Origin: Blastomyces gilchristii SLH14081
Taxonomy: Eukaryota; Ascomycota; Eurotiomycetes; Onygenales; Ajellomycetaceae
Length of the DNA stretch: 64,000 bases
Direction: 5' to 3'
NCBI RefSeq assembly: GCF_000003855.2
Contig: NW_003101666.1
Coordinates: 518,678 to 582,677, forward strand
Shown here: piece after piece, positions 35,472 to 48,895 of the stretch
How positions within the stretch are numbered: position 1 is the first letter of the stretch
Layout: each line of letters begins with the position of its first letter
The notes under the pieces: model-generated
The model's input: the letters and a program-made list of their open reading frames with translations, nothing else
Databases searched by the model: none
What the model was told of the DNA's origin: nothing
Position numbers and translations under genes: made by a program

Positions 35472-35977
35472 TAAACTGGCCGCTGGGACTATGAATTTCA
35501 CATTTGATCTCATTTGATCTGGTCTCATACATTTCTTGGCGTGAATCCCGCTGGGACTGACTATCAAAAAAACATGTAAAGTGACTATATATCAGATCTT
35601 AAAATGAAATCATGACTTGAAAAAAATGAGAAAGTGATCTCATTTGGTCTCATTTAGTCTCATTCTTAGCATAAAGTTACTATTTTTAGACATTTTAAGG
35701 TTTTTTTTAGACTATTTTTAATTTTTTAAAAAGTAACACTTTTTGATAACACTCAAATGAGATTTAAAGTCATTTAAAGCAATAAAAATAATTTAAATTG
35801 AGAAGTGAAAATCATGGTCTCATTTGAAAAATGTGACAAGAGTAGACAGTAAGTCTCACTGAAACAGTATGAGACTACTATCTAATGTTAAAACTGTGTA
35901 ATGGGATCAGTTGAATTGGTAATGAAACTATCAAAAAATCTGGTCCTGGTCTCAGACACGGTCACACGGTCAGTTTA
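35472..35977 (+). mobile_element. 506-bp MITE copy A
   Basis: Starts TAAACTGGCCGC and ends GGTCAGTTTA. It is inserted in the SINE body. Target duplication ATCTCAGA / ATCTCAGG (8 bp, one transition). It is lightly mutated. Confidence 0.95.
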
Positions 35978-36219
35978 ATCTCAGGTTTCTAATAAATACA
36001 GAGATATACAAATTACTTCAATGAATCACTCTATGTTTCTGAGCTGGGAAGTTATTATCACATGTATTTAATTGTTACTTCTTTGTATTTTTCTATGTTC
36101 TTATTATCTTGATGTGATCTTAATATCTGTATTTCCTTCTGTATAATTAACACTTGACCTGTATTTAACATCACGCAAGGACTCATCATAAGCTCCGCTT
36201 GCATATAAGTGTAATGAAA

Positions 36220-36250
<31 letters not shown>
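36220..36250. repeat. (TAA)n microsatellite
   Basis: About ten AAT/TAA units at the 3' end of the SINE-like element. This serves as its tail, and the target duplication follows directly. Confidence 0.9.
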
Positions 36251-36251
<1 letters not shown>

Positions 36252-37831
36252 TAATATTTCTGAAAAGAATATAATCTTTAATTATATAATTATATATAAT
36301 CTGCAATTACTCTGCAGATCAAAACTTATTTTACTATACTTAAGAAGTTTAAATTATCAGCTTATACTTTATAAACTATTATAGAGAATAACTTTTCTGA
36401 GAAGCCTGCTATATACAGAACTTGTTTATTTAAAGAGCTTATTAAAATAATTTTTAAAAGTAAAGAATCTAACAGAGCTTTTATTAAATAATTAATTACT
36501 ATAAGAACTGACTACATACATCTAGAATATAAGATCTCAGATGTCATGTTTTTCAACAGACTACTTACAGAAGTTAATAGAGATTAAGTCTCATTTATAA
36601 GAAATTAAATAAATCAAATTGATAAGAATAATACTCAACTCTTAAAGAATGATTTTATAAGCCTGTGTTATAATATTCTTTTACAGCTCTCTACTGCTAA
36701 TAAGATAAGTACTGATATATCTAAAAACTCTATCAACAACGCGCAAGACAAGAATAAGAAAGATAAGAATAAAGAGAAAGATAAGAATAAAAATGTTAAA
36801 TTTAAATCTGAATATAGAGATAATAATATAAAGACATGTCATATACTATTATTATCAAAAGATTAATTATATTCAGACTGACTGTTGAAAGAAATTCTTT
36901 AAGAAACATTCTTTGAATTTGAATTTCAATATCAATAGAAATAAGAATAAAGATAAGAATGCAGAGAATATAGATTTAACTTCTGTTTATAATATTATAA
37001 AGTAAGTATTTTATATTAAAGAAAAAATCTATATAAGTAATTAGATAGAAAAAGATATCTAAATTCTAGACTCTGAATCAGATACTCATATCATATCTCA
37101 CAGAGATCTTATTATAGTAAAATCTCAGAAGATGAAAGTAATGTTGAAAATAATAGATAAAACAGTGATCTCTGCTACAGCTATAGAAGATACAAAGATT
37201 TCAGTGAAAGAAGTGAATATACTGTTAAGTAATATCTACTATATTCTGAAGTTAGAAGTGAATCTTATGAGTATAAGTAAGCTTATACATCAGAGTTATA
37301 TCTATAAGCAGTTAATATATAAGAATAATTATACTATGTTTATTATATCTTCTGACTGTATATTCTCATTTATAGCAAGATTAAATAAGAATGATATCTA
37401 TAAGATGAAAAGACTGATTATATACAGAGACTTAATTTGATTTATTATACTCAATGATGATTTTAAACCTGTAAATACATTATAAGTAAAAGATGACACA
37501 ATATTAACACTATCTGATAGAAATAATATAAAGATTATAGAACTTGTAATAATGTAATAATATTAAAAGCTAGAACATTTAAAGTCTGTGAATATTATAA
37601 AAATAATGATAGATTCATATTTAGAGATAAGAATTATTAATTAATGAGCTTTATCATTCTGCAAAGTCTATATTCAGATAAAAATAATACATTCTGTGAT
37701 AAGCTATATCTGATCAATTATATAGACTATTTCATTACACTTCACAGATTTCACTGAAAGCTTCAATTCTCAGTCACTGATTCTCAGTTAAAAAACTCAT
37801 GAAATTTCTATTCTTTCACTCTGAAGCTTTA

Positions 37832-38140
37832 TGTGACGGGCTGCGCCTGATCAATGATATAGACTATTTCATTACACTTCACAGATTTCAATCACTTCAT
37901 TCTCAAACATATACACTTCAATTCTCAGTCATTCTTGATCACTGATTCTCAGCCGTCATGAACGCGTATAGATTCTTCCGCTCTGAAGCTTCATTATATA
38001 CATCATTATATACACATATAAATATTCACTTCAATCACTGATTCTTACACTTTCTCTTTCTTTTCTTCTCTAACATTTTTCTCTTTGTTATATAAGATCT
38101 ATCAGTATTATATCAATCTATTCAGTGTAGGTCTCTTATA
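37832..38140 (+). repeat. 5' LTR of G1
   Basis: 309 bp, starting TGTGACGGGCTGCGCCTGAT and ending CTCTTATA (mutated from TTACA). It includes a TATA-like TATAAATATTCAC. Confidence 0.9.
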
Positions 38141-41100
38141 CTAGAAAAATGTTCATCATCTTCTTATTAGAAATGATTATTCACACATTATCTTCTTATT
38201 AGAAATGATTATTCATTGAGATATCTGAACATGTAACAACATGTAAGAAATAGAGAAACAGTCAAATAGTTAAGTAGACACTGAGTTCTCGGATAGAAGC
38301 TTGCTTACCAGTCACTCTGACCCTGTAATAAGATTTTACAAGAGAATGTTAGTGAAAGACCTGAGAGTTCTGACACTCAGATGTATGAGATATTCATATA
38401 ATTATACTTCTTCAGATTTCACAGATATCACATATCTGATAAATAATATAATCATGTCTAATGATAATATGAGAGAACCCTTGAGTGTGAGCATAGATAT
38501 AATATCACAGTGACTTTAAGTAATGTTGAAACTATAATAACAATAGATAGCTGATATGCATGCCACTCAACAGCTTCAATATAAAGAAATTCAATGATTA
38601 ACTCATACAACTTCAGCATCTATAAAAGCACTGAAAGAATGCTTAGATGTTTCTGTATATTTTAATACTTCTGATCTCACTCTCTACTCATTATGAAGAA
38701 TGAAAATGCTCACAAAACTGAGTATGAATAAAGATGTTATTAGTTCACTAATCAATCAAGATTGATATATCAATGAATAATTGAAGAATTATATGAAACA
38801 GAAGTTTCATTCATGAATGAAAGTATGTAAATCAGTATTACAAAAATCTGATAATATCATGAAACATCTTAATATTCTGTTCTGAGACACTGTCATACAA
38901 CAGAAGATATTAGATTGATTATAGAGTGTCTGATAGAGAAACACTTCTCTTATAACATTCATTTCTGACTTCAATATCAAGATTCTAGAAGCAGGTGATC
39001 AATCTTGAGAGAATCAAATAAAGATTAGTATGCTTAAAAAGACATTAACTTTCAAACTCTTACAGGCTCTTGTAAGTGTAGATAAAGATCAGACTTATAA
39101 AGATTTCTGCACACAGCTCTGAATATTGAATGACTGTCTTATCAAGCTTAAGAGTATACAGAACAGTGACAGAAGATATTACATCTCAGTCACTTATACA
39201 TCTGTGCTGAAAAACAGCAATGATACAGATGCTATGAACTGAATAGATTCAAATGTCTATGCATAAGCAAGAGTTTCTGCTGTTCAAACAGGCTTTTAAG
39301 TCTCTGAGATCACTCTCAAGAAAGTCACTAATTGATGTCAACATGAAGTATACATCAACTGTAACTGATTAGAACACATTGCTTTCAACTACTGATCAAT
39401 CTATGTGCCTTCACACTTAAGAGAAAGATCAGCATCTTCTTAATTGAGAGAAAGATTAGTGTCTTCTCATTTGAAGAATGAATCAGCACCTGTTCATGTC
39501 AATCACATTGCAGTGAAGAAAGATTCAGAAGATAACTACAAGAATACTCTGATGAAACAGGGAAAAGATTAGCTTCTGTTCAAATTCACAAACAGAAGCT
39601 TGAAGAGATCAGATAATAATAATTTAAAGAGAAAATAACAATGAATGTGATTCTTGTATCTACTGTGATCAATAACATATATAATATATAATATGAAAGT
39701 CATGATAGATAGCAGTCTATATCACTATACAATGATAAAATCTTCAGTCATAAGATATTATAATCTTCAGTGTATCTTCTTATCAAAACCCTGACTTCTT
39801 ACAGAATTTAATAATTTAAAAGATGTTTGTATCTGTTACATGATGAAACTAAACATAGATGTGAAAGAACATTAACATGAAGATATCTACACATATGAAG
39901 TTGATAATCTTGATTATAATCTTATGTTAGAACTTGTCTGACTATCTGAATAAGACATTTTATTGAATGCTTGAAACAGGAGCTTGATATTCTCTAATGA
40001 TGATAGAATTCATGAAGATGATATTCACAAGACTATGAATCTTACACAGATCTCTGTCAATACTTATGAAATACTCTGAAAAAGAAGTTGTCATCAAAAC
40101 TGTTAACAGAGTCACTGACAAGATCACTGATAACAGAATTATATATCAATCTATTTCACCAGTCTGATCAATATTAAAAAGACTCTAGAAAAGTTATATC
40201 ATGTTATAATAACAGATTCTTATACAAAACTCTCTTAATAATATCATGAATATCTAGATATCTTCTGATAAGATAATAATATTACAAATCTATCTCTCTT
40301 ACAAGACTCAGAAGTGAATCACAGTATTAAGTTAGAAAAGATGAACAGTAAGAACTCTGAATCATTATAAGACTCTCTTTATAATATGTTCTGAGATGAA
40401 CTTCTTCTTCTTCAAAAGACACTCAATGATCTGTTAAATAAAGAATTTATATATATTAGTAACTCTTTCATCACAGTCTCTATTCTCTTTGCAAAGAAAC
40501 CAGGTGAAGAACTCTGATTCTGTGTGAATTATCAAGAATTGAACAGATTAATAAGAAAGAACTATTATTCTTTATCTCTTATCAATGAAACTCTAGCCTG
40601 TATTGAACAAGCTCAATAGTTTATAAAGTTAGATGTCATTACTGTGTTTTATAAAATTCACATCACTGAAGAAGATAAGTGACTTACAGTATTCTGAACA
40701 CAATATGATCTCTTGAAATGAGTAGTCACATCTTTTGAACTGACTAATACTCTCAGTACATTTCAGAAGTATATCAACTGAGCACTCTGAGACTTTCTTA
40801 ATAAATTCATATCTGCATATTTCAATGATATTCTCATCTTCACTGATGAATTCAGGAAAGAATATCAAGAACATATGTGAAAGATATTATAATAACTACA
40901 GAAAGCAGAACTGCTGATAGACATAGATAAGTATGATTTTAAAATTAAAAGTACAAAATATCTAGACTTTATTATAGAAGCTGATAAGGAAATCTGAATG
41001 AATTCTGAGAAGATCTCTGCTATTCTTGAATGAAAGACTCTGTACACTATGAAAGATGTACAAAGCTTCATTGAATTTACTAACTTCTATCAGTGATTTA

Positions 41101-41766
41101 TATGAAACTTCTCAGATATCACAAGATTACTTACAGAACTTACTAAGAAAGACTCAGTATTTCAATGATCAGCAGACACTGAAGCTGCATTTACACAGAT
41201 GAAGAAGATGTTCATTAATATCTCTCTACTGATAATATTCAATTCTGATCATAAGATTGTTATTGAAGCTGATTTCTCTGACTATGTCATAGAAGAAGCT
41301 ATATTGTAATATGATAATGAAAATGTCTTATAATCATGTATCTTCATATCTAAGAAACTAAGTCTCACTGAATGCAACTATGAGATCTATGATAAGAAAC
41401 TTCTTATAATTGTACACTATCTAGAAGAATGAGACTCTGAATTTTAAAGCATCTCTGAATTTGAGATAATCACAGATCATAAGAATCTCAAGCACTTCAC
41501 AACTATCTGTAAACTTATTAAATAACAGATACAATGATCTGAGTTCTTAAACTACTTTCATTTTACAATACACTACTGTTCTGACAGTCAGAACTCGATG
41601 ACAGATGCCCTCTCATAATGAGAGCAAGATATATCATTCAATATAACAGATACTCACTGAATGAACTAAGAGCACTGACTCTTGAATCTGAAGATATTAG
41701 TTAATTAAGATGAAACAGCTCATGACACTATATATACTTCTCTGATTAGAACAGTCTCTCTCTGAA

Positions 41767-41801
41767 CTGTCACTGACACTGACACTGACACTGATACTGA
41801 T
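41767..41801 (+). repeat. (CACTGA)n microsatellite in G1 pol
   Basis: Four to five imperfect hexamer units lie in G1 between RNase H and integrase. The matching site in G2 is shorter, and G3 lacks most of it. Confidence 0.75.
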
Positions 41802-43304
41802 ATCTCAACTTCTTCTGAATCTACACTGAATGAATTATAGCATGTAACAGCTTAAACTGATAAACTTCTTTAAGCACTCACTGAAGCAGTATATCAAGAA
41901 GCACTCTAATTCCTCTCAGAACTACATATAAGAACTGACATCTCAGAATACTCAATCAATGATAATAACACTCTGCAGTTTCATGAATAATGTTGAGTTC
42001 TCTACTCTGAATTCTTATACACTCAGATAATGCAAGAGATGTATGATTTATATATAACTGATCACTCAGATTGTGAATAATTGTACTGAATAGTCTCTTA
42101 AGAGTTCTACTGATCTGAGATATTAAACAGCATCAGATGTTTCATTTGAAACTGTAACTGTTATTCTTTTATCATCTTATAAAAGAACTGTAGAAAAGAT
42201 CTACTGAAATCACTTGATATTTCTGATAGAATCTGATGAGATGTGATAATTAACTTCACTATTGATCTCTCTGAGAGTAAGAGTTGTACAAACATTCTGA
42301 TCATTGTGAACTGATTGAGCAAGAGTGTAATATTGAAACCTTGTAATAAGATGAATACTGAACAAGTCACTGAAGCTTTTCTATAGAGCTTATTCTATCA
42401 GATATATAAATTGCTGAGATTCATAGTATTGAATTAAGATCATCAATTCATGAGTACTCTCTGAACAAGAATCTGTCAAGTTCTCAAGATTATACATTAT
42501 CTGTCAACTGCCTATCACTTTGAGACTGATGATGCATCAAAACAGATAATTCAGACTGTAAAGAATTATCTTCATAAGTTCTGCAATTACTTATAAGATA
42601 ATTGACATGATCTGCTTCTACACACAGAGATTGCTATCAATGAATGAGATGCTGTTTCAACAGATATAAGCCTGTTCTTTCTTATACACAGTTATCACAT
42701 GAAAGTGTTGAATCTTCTAGAGATTACACAGTTCACACTGAACCTCTGCAGTTCAATTCAGATCACTGATAATATAGTAATGAAACTCTGAGATGCCTGT
42801 GATTAAGCAGAAGTCTCTATAATAAGTACTAAACAGAATTAAGAAGATTAAATCAATGTTCACTGAGACCTTGCTGAATAATATAAGATAGAAAATCTGA
42901 TATAATTGAATCTTAAGAATATATGAATTACATGTTCATCTTGCACACTAGATTACTGTCATATCAGATATAAAGTGATAGAAGTTCTAGATAGTCACAA
43001 CTATTATCTTGACATATCATCAGAAATTCATAATGTCTTTCACACAAGCTTGCTCTGCTGCACTGTCACTGACTCATTCTCTTCTTAACTGACTTCTGAC
43101 TGACAGCTGTCAGACATCATAGAAGAAGATAATGAGCTTGAATGAGAGATTGAGAATATTCTCAATAAGAGACTCTGTAACTGTAGCTGATAATATCTTA
43201 TGAAATGAATTGAGTATAATTATCTGATCTGAACTTCAAGTTTCACATTATCTGAAACAGCGGCTCTTGATCAATGAGAACTGCTTCTGAAAAGAGAGAA
43301 CTAA

Positions 43305-43613
43305 TGTGACAGACTGTGTCTGATTAATGATATAGACTATTTCATTACACTTTACAGATTTCAATCACTTCATTCTTGAATACATACACTCTGATTCTCA
43401 GTCATTCTTGATCACTGATTCTCAGCTGTTACAGACACATATAGATTCTTTCACTCTGAAGCTTCACTGTGTACATTACTACATATGTGTATAAATATTC
43501 ACTCTGATCACTGATTTTCACACTTTCTCTTTCTTTCCTTCTCTAATGTTTTTCTCTTTGTTATATAAGACCTATCAGTATCATACCGATCTATTCGGCG
43601 TAGACCTCTTACA
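43305..43613 (+). repeat. 3' LTR of G1
   Basis: 309 bp, same length as the 5' LTR. It starts TGTGACAGACTGTGTC and ends CTCTTACA. It differs from the 5' copy mainly by transitions. Confidence 0.9.
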
Positions 43614-46600
43614 CTTTATTATATACATATATAAATATTCACTCTGATTGCTGATTCTCACACTTTCTCTTTCTTTTCTTCTCTAATGTTTTTCACTTTG
43701 TTATATAAGATCTATATATTATACTGATCTATTCAGTGTAAGTCTCTTATACTTGAAAAATATTTATTATCTTTTTATTAGAAATAATTATTTATCAAGA
43801 AGATATCTGAATATGTAATAATATGTAAGAAATAGAGAAATAGTTAAACAGTTAAGCAGATACTGAGTCTCAATCAGTTAAGCAGACACTGAGTTCTCAG
43901 ATAGAAGCTTACTTATCAGTCACTCTGATCTCATAATAAGATCTTATGAAGAGAATAAAATCTTATAAAGAGAATATCAGTGAAAGATCTGAGAGTTCTG
44001 ATACTACAGATATATAAGATATTTATATAATTATACTTCTTCTGATTTCACAGATATCACACATTTGATGATTAATATAATCATGTCTAATGATAATATG
44101 AGAGAACTCTTAAATGTAAGTATAGATATAATATCACAGTGACTCTGAGTAATATTAAAATTACAATAGTAATAGATAGCTGATATACATGTAACTTAAC
44201 AACTTTAATATAAGGAAATTCAACAATTAACTTAATAAGAAACTCATGCAATTTCAACATCTACAGAATCAAATATAAAAGTACTGAAAGAATGCTTAAA
44301 TGCTTCTGTATATTTCAATACTTCTAATCTCACTCTCTACTTATTATAAAGAATGAAAATGCTTACAAAACTGAATATAGATGAAGATATTATCAGTTCA
44401 CTAATTAATCAAGATTGATATATCAATGAATAATTAAAGAATTACATAAAACAGAAGTTTCATTCATAAATGAAAGTATATGAATCAGTGTTGTAAACAT
44501 CTGACAATATTATCAAATATCTTGATATTCTATTCTAAGACACTGTCATGTAACAGAAAGTATTAGATTGATTACAGAATACTTAACAGAGAGATACTTC
44601 TCTTATAACATTTATCTCTGACTTCAATATCAAGATTCTAAAAGCAGATGATTAATCTTGAGAGAATTAAATGAAGATTAGCATGCTTAAGAAGATATTA
44701 ACTTTCAAACTCTTACAGACTCTTATAAGTGTAAATAAAGACTTAACTTATAAAGGCTTTTACACACAGCTTTGAACATTGAATGATCATCTTATCAAGC
44801 TCAAGAGTATACAGAACAGTAATAGAAGATATTACATCTCAGTTACTTATACATCTGTGCTGAAGAATAACAGTAATGATACAGATATTATGAACTGAAT
44901 AGATTTAAATATTTATACACAAGTAAGAGTCTCTGTTATCTAAACAGACTTCTGAGTTTCTGAGATTACTTCTGAAGAAGTCACTGACTAACATCAACAT
45001 GAAGTATGTATTAACTGTAACTAATCAGAATATATTACTTTCAACTATCAATTAATCTATATATCTTCTCACTTAAAGAATGAATCAGCATCTGTTCATA
45101 TCAATCACATTGCAGTGAAGAAAGATTCAGAAGATAACTATAAAAACACTCTGATAAGACAGAAAAAAGATTAACTTCTGTTCAAATTTATAAACAGAAG
45201 CTTGAAGAGATTGAACAATAATAATTTAAAGAGAAAATGATAATGAATGCAATTCTTATATCTACTGTAATTGATAATATATATAATATAAAAGCTATGA
45301 TAGACAGTGATCTATGTTATTATATAATGATTAAATCTTCAGTTATAAGATATTATAATCTTCAGTGTATTCTCTTATTAAAACTCTGACTTCTTATAGA
45401 ATTTAATAATTTAAAAGATATTCAGATCTGTTACATGATAAAACTAAACATAGATATCAGAGAATATTAACATGAAGATATCTATGTATATAAAGTTAAT
45501 AATCTTGATTATAATCTTATACTAGAACTTGTCTAGCTATCTAAATAAGACATCTTATTAAATGCTTAAAACAGAAGTTTAATATTCTCTAACAATAATA
45601 GAATTCATGAAGATGATATTTATAAGACTATAAATCTTACATAGATCTCTGTCAACACTTATGAAATGCTCTGAAAAAGAAGTTATTAGTAAGACTGCTG
45701 ATAAGATTATTAATAGTAGAATTATATATCAATCTATTTCATCAGTCTGACTGATATTAAGAAGACTCTAGAGAAGTTATCTCATACTATAATAACAGAT
45801 TCTCACATAAAACTCTCTTAATAATATTATGAATATCTAGATATCTTCTAATAAGATAACATTATAAATATACTCTCTTTACAAGACTTAGAAGTGAATT
45901 ACAGTATTAAGTTAGAAAAGAAGAATGATAAGAATCTCAAGCTATTATAAGACTCTCTCTATAATATGTCTTAAGATAAACTTCTTCTTCTTTAAAAGAC
46001 ACTTAATAATCTATTAAATAAGAAATTTATATATATTAGTAACTCTTTCACTGCAGCTTCTATTCTCTTTACAAAGAAATCAGATAAAGAACTTCAATTC
46101 TATATAAACTATCAAGATCTGAACAGATTGATAAAAAAAGATTATTATTTCTTATCTTTTATCAATGAAACTCTAGTATATATCAGATAAGTCTGATAAT
46201 TTATAAAACTAGATATTATTACTATGTTTTATAAAATTTGTATTACTGAAGAAGATAAATAGCTTACAGTATTCTGAACATATTATAATCTCTTTGAATA
46301 AGTAGTTACACTCTTTAAACTGACTAATACTTTTAGTATATTTCAGAAGTATATTAACTGAGCACTCTGAGATTTTCTTAATAAGTTTATATCTGTATAT
46401 TTAGATAACATTCTCATCTTCACTGATGAATTCAGAAAGAAATATCAAGAATATATATAAAGAGTACTATAATAATTACAAGAGATAGAACTACTGATAG
46501 ATATTAACAAGTATGATTTCAAAGTCAAGAGTATAAAATATCTAGGTTTTATCATAGAAGTTGATAAGAGAATTCAAATGAATTCTGAGAAGATCTCTAC

Positions 46601-48736
46601 TATTCTTGAGTAAGAAGCTTCATATACTGTGAAAGATGTATAAAGCTTTATCAGATTTACTAACTTCTATCAGTAATTTATACAAAACTTCTCAGATATT
46701 ATGAGATTACTCACAGAACTTATTAAGAAGAATTCAGTATTTCAGTAATTAGTAGATACTGAAGCTGCATTCACACAGATGAAGAAGATATTCATTAATA
46801 TTTCTTTACTAATAATATTCAATTCTGATTATAAGATAGTTGTTAAGACTGATTTCTCTGACTATATTACAGAAGAAGCTATATTATAATATAATAATAA
46901 AGATGTCTTACAATTATATATTTTTATATCTAAAAAACTGAGTTCTGCTGAATGCAATTACAAGATCTATAATAAGAAACTTCTTATAATTGTATACTAT
47001 CTAGAAGAATAAGACTCTGAACTTCAAAGTATCTTTAAATTTAAAATAATCATAGATTATAAGAATCTTAAGTATTTTACAATCATCTACAAGCTTACTG
47101 AATATCAGATATGATGATTCAAGCTATTAAGTTATTTTCATTTCACTATACACTATTATCTCAGTAGTTAGAACTTAATAACAGATACTCTCTTATAATA
47201 AGAGTAAGATATACCTTTTAATATAACAGATATCTGTTAAATAAACTGAGAATATTAACTCTTAGATCTGAAGATATTAGTTGATTAAGATAAAACAACT
47301 TATAATATTATACATACTTCTTTGATTAGAATATCTTCTCTCTGAACTATTACTGATACTGATATTAATATCTCAACTTCTCTCACACTGAATGAACTAT
47401 AGTATATAACAGCTCAAGCTAATAAACTTCTTCAGACTCTCACTGAAGCAGTATAATAAGAAGTATTTCAATTTTCTTCATAACTATATATAAAGACTGA
47501 TATCTCAGAATATTTAATTAATGATAATAATACTCTATAATTCTGTGAATAATATTAAGTTTCTCAGTCTAAATCTCTACATATCTGAATAATGCAAGAG
47601 ATATATGATTCATATATAATCAGTTATTCAGATTATAAATAACTGTATTAAATAATCTCTTAAGAATTCTACTAATCTGAGATATTAAACAGTATCAGAC
47701 ACTTTATCTGAAACTATAACTATTATTTCTCTATCACTTTATGAAAGAATTATAGAAAAGATCTGCTTAAATTACTTAATATCTCTAATAGAATCTGATA
47801 AGATATAATAATTAACTTCACTGTTAATCTCTCTAAGAGTAAGAATTATAGAAATATTCTGATCATTATAAATCAATTGAGTAAAAATATAATATTAGAA
47901 TCTTATAATAAGATAAATACTGAATAAGTCACTGAAGTCTTTCTACAGAGCTTATTCTATCAGATGTATAAATTACTGAGATTTATAGTATTAGATTAGA
48001 GCTGTTAATTTATAAGTACTTTCTGAACAGGAATCTGTTAAGTTCTTAAGATTATACACTGTTTATTAACTATCTATCACTCTGAGACTGATGATGTATC
48101 AGAATGAACAATTCAGATTATAAAGAATTATCTTTATAAGTTCTATAATTACTTATAAGATGATTAATATGATCTTCTTCTATATATAAAGATCACTATC
48201 AATGATTAAGATGCTGTTTCAACAGATGTAAGTCTGTTCTTTCTTATATATAATTATCATATGAAAAGTGTTAAATCTTCTAAAAGATTACACAGTTCAT
48301 ACTGAACTCTTACAGTCTGATTCAGATCACTGATAATATAGTAATAAAGCTCTGAGATGTCTGTGACTAAGCAGAAGCCTTTATAATAAGTGTTAAATAA
48401 AATCAAGAAAATTAAACTAATATTCACTGAGATCTCACTGAGTAATATAAGATAGAAGATCTGATATAATTAAATCTTAAGAATATACAGATTACACACT
48501 CATCTTACACACTGAATTACTATTATATAAAGTATAAAGTGATAGAAGTTCTAGACAGTTATAACTACTATCTTGACACATTATCAGAGATTCATAATAT
48601 CTTTTATATAAGCTTACTTCACTGCACTGTCACTGATCTGTTTCCTTCTCAACTGACTTTTAACTGACAGCCGCCAGGGATCATAGAAGAAGATAACGAA
48701 CTTGAATGAGAGATTGAAGATATTCTTGATAAGAGA

Positions 48737-48756
48737 CCCCGCGGCCGCGGCCGCGG
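48737..48756. other. 20-bp GC-only island in G2 chromodomain
   Basis: CCCCGCGGCCGCGGCCGCGG sits in DNA that is otherwise very AT-rich. In the same place G1 has CTCTGTAACTGTAGCTG and G3 has TCTCACAGCTGCAGCTG. In frame it would encode an Arg/Gly run within the chromodomain. Confidence 0.9.
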
Positions 48757-48895
48757 TTAATAATATCTTGTGAAATGAGTCAGCTATGATTATCTGACCT
48801 GAACTCTGAGCTCCGTGTTATTCAAGACAGCAGCTCTTGACTGATGAGAACTATATACTCACAACTCTATATCACTTCTGAAAAGAGGAGGCTAA

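Larger units (their letters stand above)
35355..36252 (+). mobile_element. SINE-like element with tRNA-like head
   Basis: This short interspersed element is inserted in copia gag. Removing the nested MITE leaves about 384 bp. The head (35355-35440) has a box A-like TGACTGAATAG, a hairpin GCCTTGAT-ATGAGAA-ATCAAGGC that could be an anticodon arm (loop ATGAGAA, anticodon GAG), and a T-arm GTGGG-TTTGAAA-CCCGC followed by AGGG. The body is unrelated to LTR elements. The 3' end is a (TAA)n-type run (about 36220-36250). Flanking direct repeats AATATTTCTG (35345-35354 and 36253-36262, extendable to 14 bp with one transition) are the target duplication. The empty site is visible in C2 at about 54960-54990, where ATATAATATTTCTG runs straight on. 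The D-arm side is longer than in a true tRNA, so this is tRNA-derived, not a working tRNA. Confidence 0.8.
37832..43613 (+). mobile_element. Ty3/gypsy chromovirus G1 (complete, mutated)
   Basis: This 5782-bp element has LTRs of 309 bp each (37832-38140 and 43305-43613) and a perfect 5-bp target duplication, CTTTA (37827-37831 and 43614-43618). It lies within the 5' LTR of G2, so it is younger than G2. Gag starts near 38455 and ends with a CCHC zinc knuckle relic (about 39349-39395, EHIAFNY). The protease motif MIDSS is near 39702. RT carries YFND (from YLDD) near 40814. RNase H is near 41255, and integrase with the INFTIDLSESK motif is near 42238. The chromodomain relic is at about 43130-43260. 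A purine tract (AAAAGAGAGAA) precedes the 3' LTR. TGA, TAA and TAG stops are frequent; many TGAs sit where Trp (TGG) is expected. Confidence 0.93.

Noticed and set aside
36058..36306. Minus-strand frame with a poly-Leu run
   Set aside because: The leucines come from reading the (TAA)n tail of the SINE-like element backwards.
37132..37440. Intact-looking 102-aa gene in the AT-rich block
   Set aside because: It is the gag-pre-integrase part of copia C1 and recurs, with stops, in C2 (62580-63010). It is not a separate gene.
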